Of a stretch of 60,682 bases of DNA, positions 42,024-49,687 are shown in pieces. The notes under the pieces were generated by a model, which saw nothing but the letters and a program-made list of their open reading frames with translations, searched no databases and was not told the DNA's origin. How positions within the stretch are numbered: position 1 is the first letter of the stretch; the number at the start of each line of letters is the position of its first letter. The DNA is from Cryomorphaceae bacterium (lineage in GTDB: Bacteria; Bacteroidota; Bacteroidia; Flavobacteriales_D; Cryomorphaceae). The position numbers and the translations under genes were made by a program. Location: assembly GCA_003565555.1 (NCBI GenBank), contig PXBH01000078.1:1-60682 (forward strand), written 5' to 3'.

Positions 42024-42383
42024 ATGAAAACCTTGTTATCCCTCACCTTCGCCCTTTTCGTCTCCGCTTTCGCTCTGCAGGCTCAAGATTATGCCTCTGT
42101 AGAAAAAGAAGCGCGGGCCAAAACAGATAAAATCGCCGAATCCCTTGACCTTACAGAAGAGCAGGACGTGCTTCTTTATCGTCAGAACTACGAATTGGCA
42201 TTGAACGCTGCGCGATTGAAAAAAATGGATGCCTCCGCTGACGAAAGAAAGCGCATGTCCAAGTCCTATATGACGCGTTACGACCGTGCCGTCAAAGAAA
42301 TTCTTGACGAGGGCCAATATGAAAAGTACCTCGAAGTAAGAGAAAAACACGAAAGTAAAGACGAAGCGCGTATGCGCAAGTAA
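42024..42383 (+). CDS. Small exported helical protein, Spy/CpxP-like
   Basis: A 119-residue protein with a signal peptide (MKTLLSLTFALFVSAFALQAQ, cut near residue 21). The mature 98 residues are a charged helical bundle with LDLTEEQDVLLYRQ (an LTxxQ-like motif) and EILDEGQYEKYLEVREKH, as in periplasmic Spy/CpxP-type chaperones. The similarity is by pattern, not a confirmed family. The -7 box upstream supports this start. A strong terminator follows at 42404-42428. Confidence 0.7.
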   Translation: MKTLLSLTFALFVSAFALQAQDYASVEKEARAKTDKIAESLDLTEEQDVLLYRQNYELALNAARLKKMDASADERKRMSKSYMTRYDRAVKEILDEGQYEKYLEVREKHESKDEARMRK

Positions 42384-42403
42384 TCGGCATATTCCTGTTA
42401 CCG

Positions 42404-42428
42404 AAACCGACCGTGAGGTCGGTTTTTT
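42404..42428 (+). terminator. Terminator of small exported protein gene
   Basis: A 9-bp stem aaaccgacc with ggtcggttt around a gtga loop, followed by a T-run, 20 nt after the stop codon. Confidence 0.85.
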
Positions 42429-42525
42429 TGTCATCAAAATTTCATCTCTGCTGCGCGCTGTGCCGCATTAAAGATCTTTATGAACAGGGGTCGCGTCATC
42501 TCCGTTTCGATAAAAAGCTCAGGCC

Positions 42526-43482
42526 TTGACTACTTATCACACGATTTTTTTCGCTTTCTCCTGCATCGTACTTTTTCTCTACGGATTGAAAGGGTTCAGC
42601 AGGGAATTGGAAGAAACCGGAGGAGATACCCTGCGGTACCGGCTTACCAAGATTACCAACAACCGCTGGAAAGCACTCGGACTCGGAGCCCTTTTTACCG
42701 CAGTGATCCAAAGCAGCAGTGCCGTATCTTCCATGACCGTTGCCTTGGTCGATGCCGGCGCCTTTACTTTTGCTAACAGTTTGGCTGTGCTTCTCGGCGC
42801 GGGGATCGGTACCACCTCTACAGCTTGGCTGGTGAGCCTGAATTTTACTTCCGCCGGGGTATATTTTATTGTCTTCGGTGCCCTGATCGGTGCCTTGCCG
42901 TTTAGGCTGTCTCTCATCGGCAAAAGCCTCTTCTATTTTGGCTTTATTCTCTTCGCATTGGAGCTGCTGAGCTCGGCTTTGGCGCCCGTGAAGGAATCGC
43001 CTGCCATTATGGACTATCTTGCGGGCACTGACAGCGTATTTCTCGCCCTGCTGGCCGGGGCATTGATAACCGCAGCTGTTCAGTCGAGTTCTGTGGTCAG
43101 CGGTTTGGTCGTGGTTTTGGCGCAAAGCGCGATGATCGAGTTGCCCGAAGCGATCGCCGTCATTATCGGCGCCAAGGTGGGGTCCACATCCACAGCCCTG
43201 ATTGTTTCGCTGAAAATGAAAAAAGGGGCGCGCTTATCAGCCCTTTCAAACTTTATTTTTAACCTGATCGGCGCAATAATTTTTATTCCGCTCATTTACC
43301 CGCTCAGCGATCTTGTAAGCGGAATGACCGATGATGCGGGATATCGCGTTGCCACGGCCCACGTGATTTTCAGTGTGTCCATAGCCCTGATTTTTCTTCC
43401 GTTTTTAAAGCCTTTCAGCCGCCGGATGGTGCAGTGGATGCCGTTGGAAGATCCTGAGGGAAACGTCAAGATTCGCGGATAG
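42526..43482 (+). CDS. Na+/phosphate cotransporter-like protein (NptA/PNaS family)
   Basis: A 318-residue membrane protein with two inverted repeats of the Na_Pi_cotrans type. The signature glutamine-serine motifs are QSSSAVSSMTVAL in the first repeat and QSSSVVSGLVVVL in the second. It starts at a TTG (translated MTTYHTIFFAFSCIVLFL). The PhoU-like C-terminal domain found in many relatives is absent, so this is the short form. Likely transports phosphate with Na+. No phosphate-regulation gene lies next to it. Confidence 0.88.
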   Translation: MTTYHTIFFAFSCIVLFLYGLKGFSRELEETGGDTLRYRLTKITNNRWKALGLGALFTAVIQSSSAVSSMTVALVDAGAFTFANSLAVLLGAGIGTTSTAWLVSLNFTSAGVYFIVFGALIGALPFRLSLIGKSLFYFGFILFALELLSSALAPVKESPAIMDYLAGTDSVFLALLAGALITAAVQSSSVVSGLVVVLAQSAMIELPEAIAVIIGAKVGSTSTALIVSLKMKKGARLSALSNFIFNLIGAIIFIPLIYPLSDLVSGMTDDAGYRVATAHVIFSVSIALIFLPFLKPFSRRMVQWMPLEDPEGNVKIRG

Positions 43483-43523
43483 CACTTTAATGTTTCCCAC
43501 AAGGTGGTCAAGTATCACCAATG

Positions 43524-44939
43524 TCAAAAGTGATAGTTGCCCACCAAACTGAAATTCCACATATCCACGCGATTGATGCGCTCGGCGTCATTGACTTCAC
43601 TTGGTCGGGCCGCCACCTTATTGGCCACGATGGCCATGATGTGGAGGCCTTTGAAGTAACCTCCGAAGGCGTATTCCGCAGTGCCCGCAAAATGGTAGTA
43701 GGAGGGGACCCCGTATTTGTTCAGGGCAAATGAATCGGTGGAGGGGTTTCGAACGGAGGCAGCGCCGAGCATGTATCTGAAATTTTCGGATACCTCTTCC
43801 TCATACCGCAACATGACAGACCATACGTCCCCGTTTCCTTCATGCCTTTCTCTGGGCAGACTCACAAAGAACTGCTCACGGCCCCATTCACGCGGAAATA
43901 GCAGGCGCCCGCTGTCGTGAATTCTCAAGGTGTTCAGGGTGAGCTTCCGCACCTCAGTGCCCGCACCCAGTTTTGCACCTGCGGCATAACCCGGCGCATC
44001 GGGATCGATGTAGGCCTTGGTGAGTTCGGGATTGCCGCCGTTATTGAGCGGCTTTTGCCAAAATCCCTGTAAGCCGTAGAGCAGCTTCACATCGCCCTTA
44101 CCGGCGCGGCCCTCCGCTTGGACTTGCAGCATGTTGAATACATTCTCGGCCGTGTAATTCCAGATTTGTAATGCGATAAATTCACTTTCTTTGCGGATAC
44201 CCGCTACCCCGATTCCTCGACTCCTTACATTGCCTGCGTATTCAGAGGGCGTGCCGAGCGGATTCCGGCCGAAGGGGTATACCCCGAAACTTTCCTCGGC
44301 ACTGTACCAGTCTACCGTACCGCGCATGGTAAGTGAATTGTAAATTCCCGCGAGCCCGGACCAGCCGTTCTTCTCGTACCGTAAGGTTAGGCCGCTGAAG
44401 CTGTTGTGGCGCATGCGGTTGTCTTGTTCGTTCAGCATCGGCGTGTGAATCCTTTGCCGCCCCGCTACCGCCGAAAAACCGCCGCGGTCCCAAGCCAGGT
44501 AAAAATCTTCCATCCTGTCCAGATCGCTTGTATTGCTGAGGTCGTTCATGTCGTACAGCAAAATTTCGTAGCGGTTAACGTTGCCCGTCGTCGGATCGGC
44601 AATGCGTATATTGTGCTCGTATATTTGAAAAACGAAAAAACCGCTCACGCCGAAGTGCAAACCTTTCCATTTCGGACTGTAGTAGCCGATACCCCCGCCC
44701 GCTGCAAGGGTGTGGTAGTCGAGCAGATCCCCGCGGTTTATTGTCCCCATGGCGAAGGTGCGCGCCTCGAATTGAAAAGAACCGCTCCGCATAAATGCAC
44801 CGAAGCTCGAGAATGCCTCAGGTTGATTTGCGGCCAAAAGCGTATCGGGCGGTTCGATAATACCGGGTGTAGTAATATGCTGTGCGCCCGCCATAAACAC
44901 CGAAGCGCAGACCAAAAATGCTGTCAGTAGAATTTTCAC
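43524..44939 (-). CDS. Outer-membrane porin-like protein
   Basis: A 471-residue beta-barrel protein with signal peptide (VKILLTAFLVCASVFMAGAQ) and start GTG at 44939. Strand-like stretches alternate with short loops (FFVFQIYEHNIRIAD, DFYLAWDRGGFSAVAGRQR), and the protein ends in WNFSLVGNYHF, with the terminal Phe used by BAM. It resembles OprD-type porins. A -7 box (minus-strand TATTTTTG) ends 4 nt upstream of the GTG, which fixes this start and suggests a leaderless mRNA. The divergent SulP gene next door suggests a role in anion entry. Confidence 0.75.
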   Translation of the reverse strand: MKILLTAFLVCASVFMAGAQHITTPGIIEPPDTLLAANQPEAFSSFGAFMRSGSFQFEARTFAMGTINRGDLLDYHTLAAGGGIGYYSPKWKGLHFGVSGFFVFQIYEHNIRIADPTTGNVNRYEILLYDMNDLSNTSDLDRMEDFYLAWDRGGFSAVAGRQRIHTPMLNEQDNRMRHNSFSGLTLRYEKNGWSGLAGIYNSLTMRGTVDWYSAEESFGVYPFGRNPLGTPSEYAGNVRSRGIGVAGIRKESEFIALQIWNYTAENVFNMLQVQAEGRAGKGDVKLLYGLQGFWQKPLNNGGNPELTKAYIDPDAPGYAAGAKLGAGTEVRKLTLNTLRIHDSGRLLFPREWGREQFFVSLPRERHEGNGDVWSVMLRYEEEVSENFRYMLGAASVRNPSTDSFALNKYGVPSYYHFAGTAEYAFGGYFKGLHIMAIVANKVAARPSEVNDAERINRVDMWNFSLVGNYHF

Positions 44940-44943
44940 ACGG

Positions 44944-44951
44944 CAAAAATA
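44944..44951 (-). promoter_or_regulatory. -7 box at the start of the porin gene
   Basis: CAAAAATA on the plus strand reads TATTTTTG on the minus strand, a full TAnnTTTG match ending 4 nt before the GTG at 44939. An upstream ATG at 44960 would lie before this box and is unlikely. Confidence 0.4.
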
Positions 44952-45112
44952 CTGTGGCATCGGCACAGCCGGTGTGATGAGGGTCACCCATGATCTACTC
45001 CTTCAGGTGACCGAAGTCACAGCATACTCACGGCCAAGCATCGACCTTTGTACCCGAAATTTTTATAATTTCTCGACATTTATACACCTCTCTTAAAAAT
45101 GAACGCCGCCCC

Positions 45113-46852
45113 ATGCAGATCAAAGCAAAAGATATACTTCCGATTTTAGACTGGCTGCCGAAATACCGAAAGTCGTGGCTTTCCGGCGACTTATTCGCAG
45201 GCCTTACCGTGGGTATTATGCTGATCCCGCAGGGTATGGCTTATGCCATGCTCGCCGGACTCGAGCCCATCCACGGCCTTTATGCCGTGACGGTACCGCT
45301 GGTACTTTACGCCGTATTCGGCACTTCCCGACAGCTCGCGGTGGGTCCCGTAGCCATGGTATCGCTGCTTACGGCGGCAGGTATCGGAGCGCTGAATCCG
45401 TCAGGTCCCGAACAATACCTGCTCTATGCGCTCACCTTGGCTTTTCTGGTGGGGCTGATCCAGTTTTCCATGGGGCTACTGCGTCTGGGCTTTGTGGTCA
45501 ATTTCCTCTCACACCCCGTGATCAGCGGGTTCACCTCTGCCGCAGCCATTATCATCGGCCTGAGTCAGGTGAAGCACCTGCTGCGCATTGACCTGCCACG
45601 AAGCGAGCACGCCCACGAGGTGGTTTGGGCCATTGTGCAAAACATCGGCGACGTTCACCTGATTACTTTCGGAATCGGTGTACTCGGAATTCTGATCATC
45701 AAATTCGGTAAGAAAATTCACCGTGCTTTTCCGGCTCCGCTTGTGGCGGTGGTTGCGGGAATCCTGCTCGTGTACGGGTTCGGATTGGCGGATAAAGGGG
45801 TAATGATTGTGGGAAATGTCCCCGACGGATTGCCGGGACTTTCTCTCCCTTCATTTGACACCTCGGAGTGGGTGGTACTGCTGCCGGTGGCACTGACCAT
45901 TTCCTTTGTGGGCTTCGCAGAGAGCTATGCCGTGGCCAAAACCGTGCAGGCCAAGCATAAAAACTATAAACTCGATGCGGATAAGGAACTTATTGCCCTC
46001 GGTATGGCCAATTTCGGCGCGGCATTCTTCCGAGGGTATCCCGTTACGGGAGGCTTTTCCAGAACGGCTGTTAACAATGATGCCGGCGCCAAAACAGCCA
46101 TGGCCTCCGTTTTTTCAGCCGCTTTGGTTGTGCTCACTTTGCTATTCTTTACCGAACTCTTTTACAATCTCCCCAATGCCGTACTTGCCGCCGTGGTCCT
46201 GACGGCGGTGGCCGGACTTGTCGATTTTAAAGAGCCGATCAAGCTCTGGAAAAAAGACCGTGCTGACTTCTTCATGCTGATGGCCACATTCCTCGTTACG
46301 CTTACCTTGGGCATCGAGCCGGGTATCCTCACGGGACTCGTGCTTTCACTGGTGATGGTCATCTATCGCGCGAGCAATCCGCACATGGCGCGATTGGGCA
46401 GGGTACCCGGCACCAAAATATTCAGAAATACGGAGCGATTCGATAACCTGCAAACTTCGGATGAAATGCTCATCGTTCGGGTGGACGGGCCCATCTACTT
46501 CGCCAACGTGGCATATATCAAGGGCAAATTTGATAAATGGATCCGAAAGCAATCCGGCACACTCAAATACATCATTCTCAACATGGAAAGTGTGACCAAT
46601 CTCGACAGCACCGGTGCACATGAGCTCTATGAATGGATCACAGACTGGCGAAAATCAGGTCTGGATGTATGCCTTTCCGGAACCCGCGGTCCCGTTCGCG
46701 ACAAGCTCCGGGCATGGGGATTGATAGATTGTGTGGGGGCAGACCACATGTTTTTGGACGACGAGCATGCCACCGCTTTCTTTGAAAATCGAAAGGCAGA
46801 CGACGATTCCGAGGATCTCCTCACTTATGCCGTGCAGTCTCGCGGGGAGTAA
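45113..46852 (+). CDS. SulP family inorganic anion transporter with STAS domain
   Basis: A 579-residue transporter of sulfate, bicarbonate or related anions. The first 400 residues hold the SulP core of about 14 helices (GLTVGIMLIPQGMAYAMLAG and the conserved FFRGYPVTGGFSRTAVNNDAGAKT in pieces). A C-terminal STAS domain (about 435-550) contains the NLDSTGAHELYEW segment of STAS switches. The ATG follows a 150-nt divergent intergenic region shared with the porin-like gene. Specific anion not decidable from sequence. Confidence 0.95.
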   Translation: MQIKAKDILPILDWLPKYRKSWLSGDLFAGLTVGIMLIPQGMAYAMLAGLEPIHGLYAVTVPLVLYAVFGTSRQLAVGPVAMVSLLTAAGIGALNPSGPEQYLLYALTLAFLVGLIQFSMGLLRLGFVVNFLSHPVISGFTSAAAIIIGLSQVKHLLRIDLPRSEHAHEVVWAIVQNIGDVHLITFGIGVLGILIIKFGKKIHRAFPAPLVAVVAGILLVYGFGLADKGVMIVGNVPDGLPGLSLPSFDTSEWVVLLPVALTISFVGFAESYAVAKTVQAKHKNYKLDADKELIALGMANFGAAFFRGYPVTGGFSRTAVNNDAGAKTAMASVFSAALVVLTLLFFTELFYNLPNAVLAAVVLTAVAGLVDFKEPIKLWKKDRADFFMLMATFLVTLTLGIEPGILTGLVLSLVMVIYRASNPHMARLGRVPGTKIFRNTERFDNLQTSDEMLIVRVDGPIYFANVAYIKGKFDKWIRKQSGTLKYIILNMESVTNLDSTGAHELYEWITDWRKSGLDVCLSGTRGPVRDKLRAWGLIDCVGADHMFLDDEHATAFFENRKADDDSEDLLTYAVQSRGE

Positions 46853-46885
46853 TCCGACCGCGAGAACATTCTGTAGGGAGCCTTA

Positions 46886-47866
46886 TTAACGTCCGCTTTC
46901 TGCGGGTATGGGCTCGGCTATGGAAGCTTTATGCTTTTTGCTGCGGTCATCCCTCGACCCTGCAACCGCTTCCGCTACGCTGTCCTCATGCTGTCGCGCT
47001 TCCTTTTTCGCAATGACTTCGGCATCCGGCCGTCCGAAAAGGATTTCTCGTCCCTCAGACCAGTCATCCGCTTTTCGCAAGTCGGATACAATGTCGCGCC
47101 ATTCGTGGAAGTTCAAAATGATGGGGTTGTAGGAGTCGATCTGCTTGGTAATCCCGTAAGTCGGACGCTCCTCCTCTTCCTTAAATGTGCCGAAAATTCG
47201 GTCCCAAATGATAAAGGTCGAGCCGTAATTCTTATCGAGGTATTTCTTGTCCGTGGCGTGGTGCACCCTGTGATGAGAAGGCGTGGTGAAAAAGTACTCA
47301 ATGGGAGCGGGCAGCTTTTTAATATACTCCGTGTGGATCCAAAACTGGTAGAGCACAGCAATTTGGTGGCAAATAAAAAAAACAAAAGGATCAAAGCCCA
47401 TCATCATCACAGGCACAAAAAAGATCAATTTGATGTGTTGTGTCCATCCCAAGCGAAACGACACCGAAAGATTGTACAGTTTGGAGTTGTGATGCGTCAC
47501 ATGGGTGGCCCACCAAAAGCGCTGTTCATGCGCAATGCGGTGTGCCCAATAGCGGGCAAGGTCGAGGGCGAAAAAACACAAAATGAAAGAATACCAAGTA
47601 GCCTCAATCTTCCAAGGTACCATGTTCCAAAAGAAAAGGGCTACGCCGAAAGTAAAGACCTTGATGGAGGCACTGATGCCCACATTGACCAAGCCGATCG
47701 TAGAAGCGGCCAGAAAATCTTTTTTGTGGTAAACTTTTCTCTTTTGATAAATACTGATTCCCCATTCCAGGAATACCAGTGCAAACATGACCGGGGCCGC
47801 CCAAAGAATTACATTGGGCCAATCCATCGCTCCTATCTCCTCCAAGGTCTTATGATTCTCAAACAT
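46886..47866 (-). CDS. Sterol desaturase / fatty acid hydroxylase superfamily protein
   Basis: A 326-residue di-iron membrane enzyme. The three histidine clusters are HRIAHE, HVTHH and HHRVHH, embedded in four or more membrane helices (the first near VILWAAPVMFALVFLEWGIS). Family members hydroxylate or desaturate lipids such as sterols or ceramides, or cleave alkylglycerol ethers. The C-terminal 50 residues are charged and low in complexity (KKEARQHEDSVAEAVAG). Substrate unknown; it faces the SulP gene tail to tail with 33 nt between stops. Confidence 0.9.
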   Translation of the reverse strand: MFENHKTLEEIGAMDWPNVILWAAPVMFALVFLEWGISIYQKRKVYHKKDFLAASTIGLVNVGISASIKVFTFGVALFFWNMVPWKIEATWYSFILCFFALDLARYWAHRIAHEQRFWWATHVTHHNSKLYNLSVSFRLGWTQHIKLIFFVPVMMMGFDPFVFFICHQIAVLYQFWIHTEYIKKLPAPIEYFFTTPSHHRVHHATDKKYLDKNYGSTFIIWDRIFGTFKEEEERPTYGITKQIDSYNPIILNFHEWRDIVSDLRKADDWSEGREILFGRPDAEVIAKKEARQHEDSVAEAVAGSRDDRSKKHKASIAEPIPAESGR

Positions 47867-48520
47867 TCAGGTTTTCTGTTTCTTGTTGTCAATAAAATTC
47901 TACCGAAAAAATACTAAAAATTCATGATGTCGCGCAAAATTAAGAAGTTTTGATGAAATCTCGGGAGGATTCGGAATGTGGGGTCGAGGAAAGGTCCGTA
48001 ATCTGAATTTCTGCTTTTTCCTGAAGTTCTCGGGCGCGGGCGGCAGGAATTTAAGTCGATGGGGCACACCGAAATTCTTCGAAAGAACCTACCTGCCGTC
48101 TTCCTTTTTCAGGAAGGAATACCTACCGCGCTCGAGGCACCGACAGTGAGACGAAAATCCGCTCTTTCAGTAATTTTAGAGGTGTTTTCAATCTACATTT
48201 AATTCCAAAGAACGCACATCAAAAGCACGGCTGACCGTTCCGAGAATTTCGTTCAGAATCCGCCGATCTGACGGGAAAGTCTCGGCTTACAAAACAAAAT
48301 CACGACCGAATTCGGGCCTGTCCGAACCATGCCGTAATGCCGAACTTGTGAATCTGACGGAGATCAAAGGCTGAATTTCGTATTTTGACCGTACTTCGGA
48401 ATTTGCGCCTTATCTGCTTTTAGAAATTCACCCTCTTTTGCTCACAAGACTTTCCCGAATTGAGGAATTCTGATAATCATCGCTGGAAAGATTTGTATTT
48501 TTACCCGCAGACAAGCTACC
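47867..48520. other. Gene-free stretch, 654 bp
   Basis: Between the divergently arranged sterol-desaturase-type gene and the exported-protein gene at 48521. Nothing coding was found. A short hairpin cttcctttttcaggaagg lies near 48100. A partial -7 box (TATTTTTA, 48496-48503) sits before the downstream gene. No repeats of the types seen elsewhere were recognised. Confidence 0.5.
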
Positions 48521-49687
48521 ATGAAAAAACTTTTACCCTTCACCCTCCTCTTAGCGGCAACCTTTTTTACCCCTTCGACGACCTACGCGCAGTATGAAAC
48601 CGTGGTTTACGATTACTCCAAGAACCGCTTCGGTGAAAATGAGCCGCTGCCTGCCGAACAGAACTGGATGCTCACCGGCGAGGCTCCCGCGGGGGTGCAG
48701 ATGGTGGAGCTTCAGATATTCAGAGCAGACCGCAGCAGTAAAAAGTTTCTTTACGCATCTGATTTTCAAAGACCCAACGCATTTGAAGCGAGTAAATTTA
48801 CAATCCCTGTCAATTTTAAACTCCGCGGCAATACAGCTTACAATCTCAAGATACTCTATTTCAAAACTGCAAGCGATGATGACATGCGGCGTCTATCCGA
48901 GATGGTCAATTCCGCACTCTCGGCCTACCTGAGTCAGAGCGTGGTGGCGGGAAGACGGCAGGTCTCGCTGGCCAAGCATCCGCGCATCATTATTCAGGAA
49001 CTTGACCAAATCGTCGCCGACGGGTTGGAACTTTACCGCAACAGGATGGGAACGGAATTTAACGGGTTTTCCGACATCGTTTACGATAAGCTGGAGCGCA
49101 TCGATGACCTTAAGCTCAAGGCGGCTCGTTTTAATATCTTAAAGGAGCCTGACGCCGATGAGCGGCAGACCCGTGTGGCATATTTCCAAAAAAGTACGGA
49201 AGAACTCGCCCAACTCATGGAGCGCGAGGTGAACCACTATCTCAGCGGTAACTTCTACGTGCTTCGCGAAGCCAGATCCGTACCGAATTATATGTCGGAG
49301 GCCACCCGGCGCACCCTTCCGATCAACCTCGGGTACGCCGCGGTATACGATAATCTGACTCCTGACGGATTTGCCGTGGAAGGGGCTCCCATGGTGGGCA
49401 TATCATTCCCTCTGGGCAATCCCAATTTCTCCGGTAACTTTTGGAGCAACAGCTCGCTCTCTGCCGGGGTGATGCTCCAAAATGTGACCCTCGACGGGGA
49501 TCGCGTACACCGCGGCCCCCTCATTGACCGTCCGTTGTATTTCGCATACGGATATAAGACTGCTTACTTTTTGCGCATCAATGCAGGGGCCGCAGTAATG
49601 GAGGAAGCGGGCACGGGAACCGTTCGGGTTACACCCTTTGTAGGGCTCAGTGTTGAACTCAACCTCTGGCTCGGATTAAGCCGATAA
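48521..49687 (+). CDS. Exported protein, partner of OmpA-domain gene
   Basis: A 388-residue protein with a signal peptide (KKLLPFTLLLAATFFTPSTTYAQ). Residues about 25-115 form a beta-sandwich-like start (WMLTGEAPAGVQMVELQIF), the middle 130-260 is helical and charged (LERIDDLKLKAARFNIL), and the last 90 residues are barrel-like (MVGISFPLGNPNFSGNF, ending ELNLWLGLSR). Its stop codon shares one base with the start of the OmpA-family gene, so both are translated from one message. The family was not recognised. The pair looks like a dedicated envelope module. Confidence 0.7.
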   Translation: MKKLLPFTLLLAATFFTPSTTYAQYETVVYDYSKNRFGENEPLPAEQNWMLTGEAPAGVQMVELQIFRADRSSKKFLYASDFQRPNAFEASKFTIPVNFKLRGNTAYNLKILYFKTASDDDMRRLSEMVNSALSAYLSQSVVAGRRQVSLAKHPRIIIQELDQIVADGLELYRNRMGTEFNGFSDIVYDKLERIDDLKLKAARFNILKEPDADERQTRVAYFQKSTEELAQLMEREVNHYLSGNFYVLREARSVPNYMSEATRRTLPINLGYAAVYDNLTPDGFAVEGAPMVGISFPLGNPNFSGNFWSNSSLSAGVMLQNVTLDGDRVHRGPLIDRPLYFAYGYKTAYFLRINAGAAVMEEAGTGTVRVTPFVGLSVELNLWLGLSR

